Positions 13,122 to 13,130 of a stretch of 13,130 nt of DNA are shown here, in pieces. The stretch is from contig CAYYRE010000086.1 of assembly GCA_964473895.1 (NCBI GenBank), positions 1 to 13,130 on the forward strand, in the 5' to 3' direction. The stretch is from Sulfidibacterium sp964473895. Its GTDB lineage: Bacteria > Bacteroidota > Bacteroidia > Bacteroidales > F082. How positions within the stretch are numbered: the stretch's first letter is position 1; each line of letters opens with the position of its first letter. The position numbers and the translations under genes are program-made. The notes beneath the pieces are model-generated. The model saw only the letters and a program-made list of their open reading frames with translations, searched no databases and had not been told where the DNA came from.

Positions 13122-13130
13122 ATGAAAATA
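13122..13130 (+). CDS. Probable gene start, truncated by the window edge
   Basis: Only ATG AAA ATA (Met-Lys-Ile) is visible before the window ends. The call rests on the promoter element at 13087-13094 and on the Met-Lys opening, common for bacterial genes. The product cannot be inferred. Confidence 0.4.

Overview
The window reads as an ordinary chromosomal stretch of a member of the Bacteroidota, probably a Bacteroidia-class relative. Three things point there. The promoters carry the TAnnTTTG -7 element typical of this phylum in front of nearly every gene. Several families are characteristic of it: a GlmU-like protein of the Bacteroidetes type, a LuxC-type acyl-CoA reductase without luciferase genes, and a right-handed beta-helix lipoprotein. 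Strong Shine-Dalgarno sequences are mostly absent.

Layout, left to right. The 3' end of miaA (1-150, +) is followed by a small unrecognised minus-strand gene (306-665). Next comes a 470-base gene-free stretch full of repeats: two direct copies of an about 85-bp unit with a C/G-rich palindromic core, then a 179-bp nested inverted-repeat element with a divergent core of the same kind in the opposite orientation. Minus-strand genes follow: a nicotinamide riboside kinase-like protein (1136-1660) and a beta-helix lipoprotein that appears to start at a TTG codon (1705-3201). The lipoprotein is transcribed divergently from a small outer-membrane beta-barrel protein (3399-4013, +). That gene converges on parE, topoisomerase IV subunit B (4038-5888, -). 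Upstream of parE lie a two-TM DUF2892 protein (6054-6242, -) and a Crp/Fnr-type regulator (6306-6941, -). The regulator is divergent from a LuxC-like acyl-CoA reductase (7054-8103, +). Then come rpmE type B (8188-8451, +), the GlmU-like protein (8582-9760, +) and lon (9942-12368, +). A strong bidirectional hairpin terminator separates lon from a small secreted DUF4177-like protein (12426-12884, -). A promoter and a probable start codon at 13122 mark a gene running off the right edge.

Most genes look monocistronic: almost every one has its own -7 box 16-46 bases before its start codon. The most suggestive regulatory unit is the Crp/Fnr regulator with its neighbours. An FNR-architecture inverted repeat sits close to the class II activator position of the DUF2892 promoter, and a different perfect inverted repeat lies between the divergent regulator and acyl-CoA reductase promoters.

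I did not find a clear new defence, mobile or biosynthetic system. The least explained parts are the repeat region at 666-1135 and the regulatory sites around 6260-7040.
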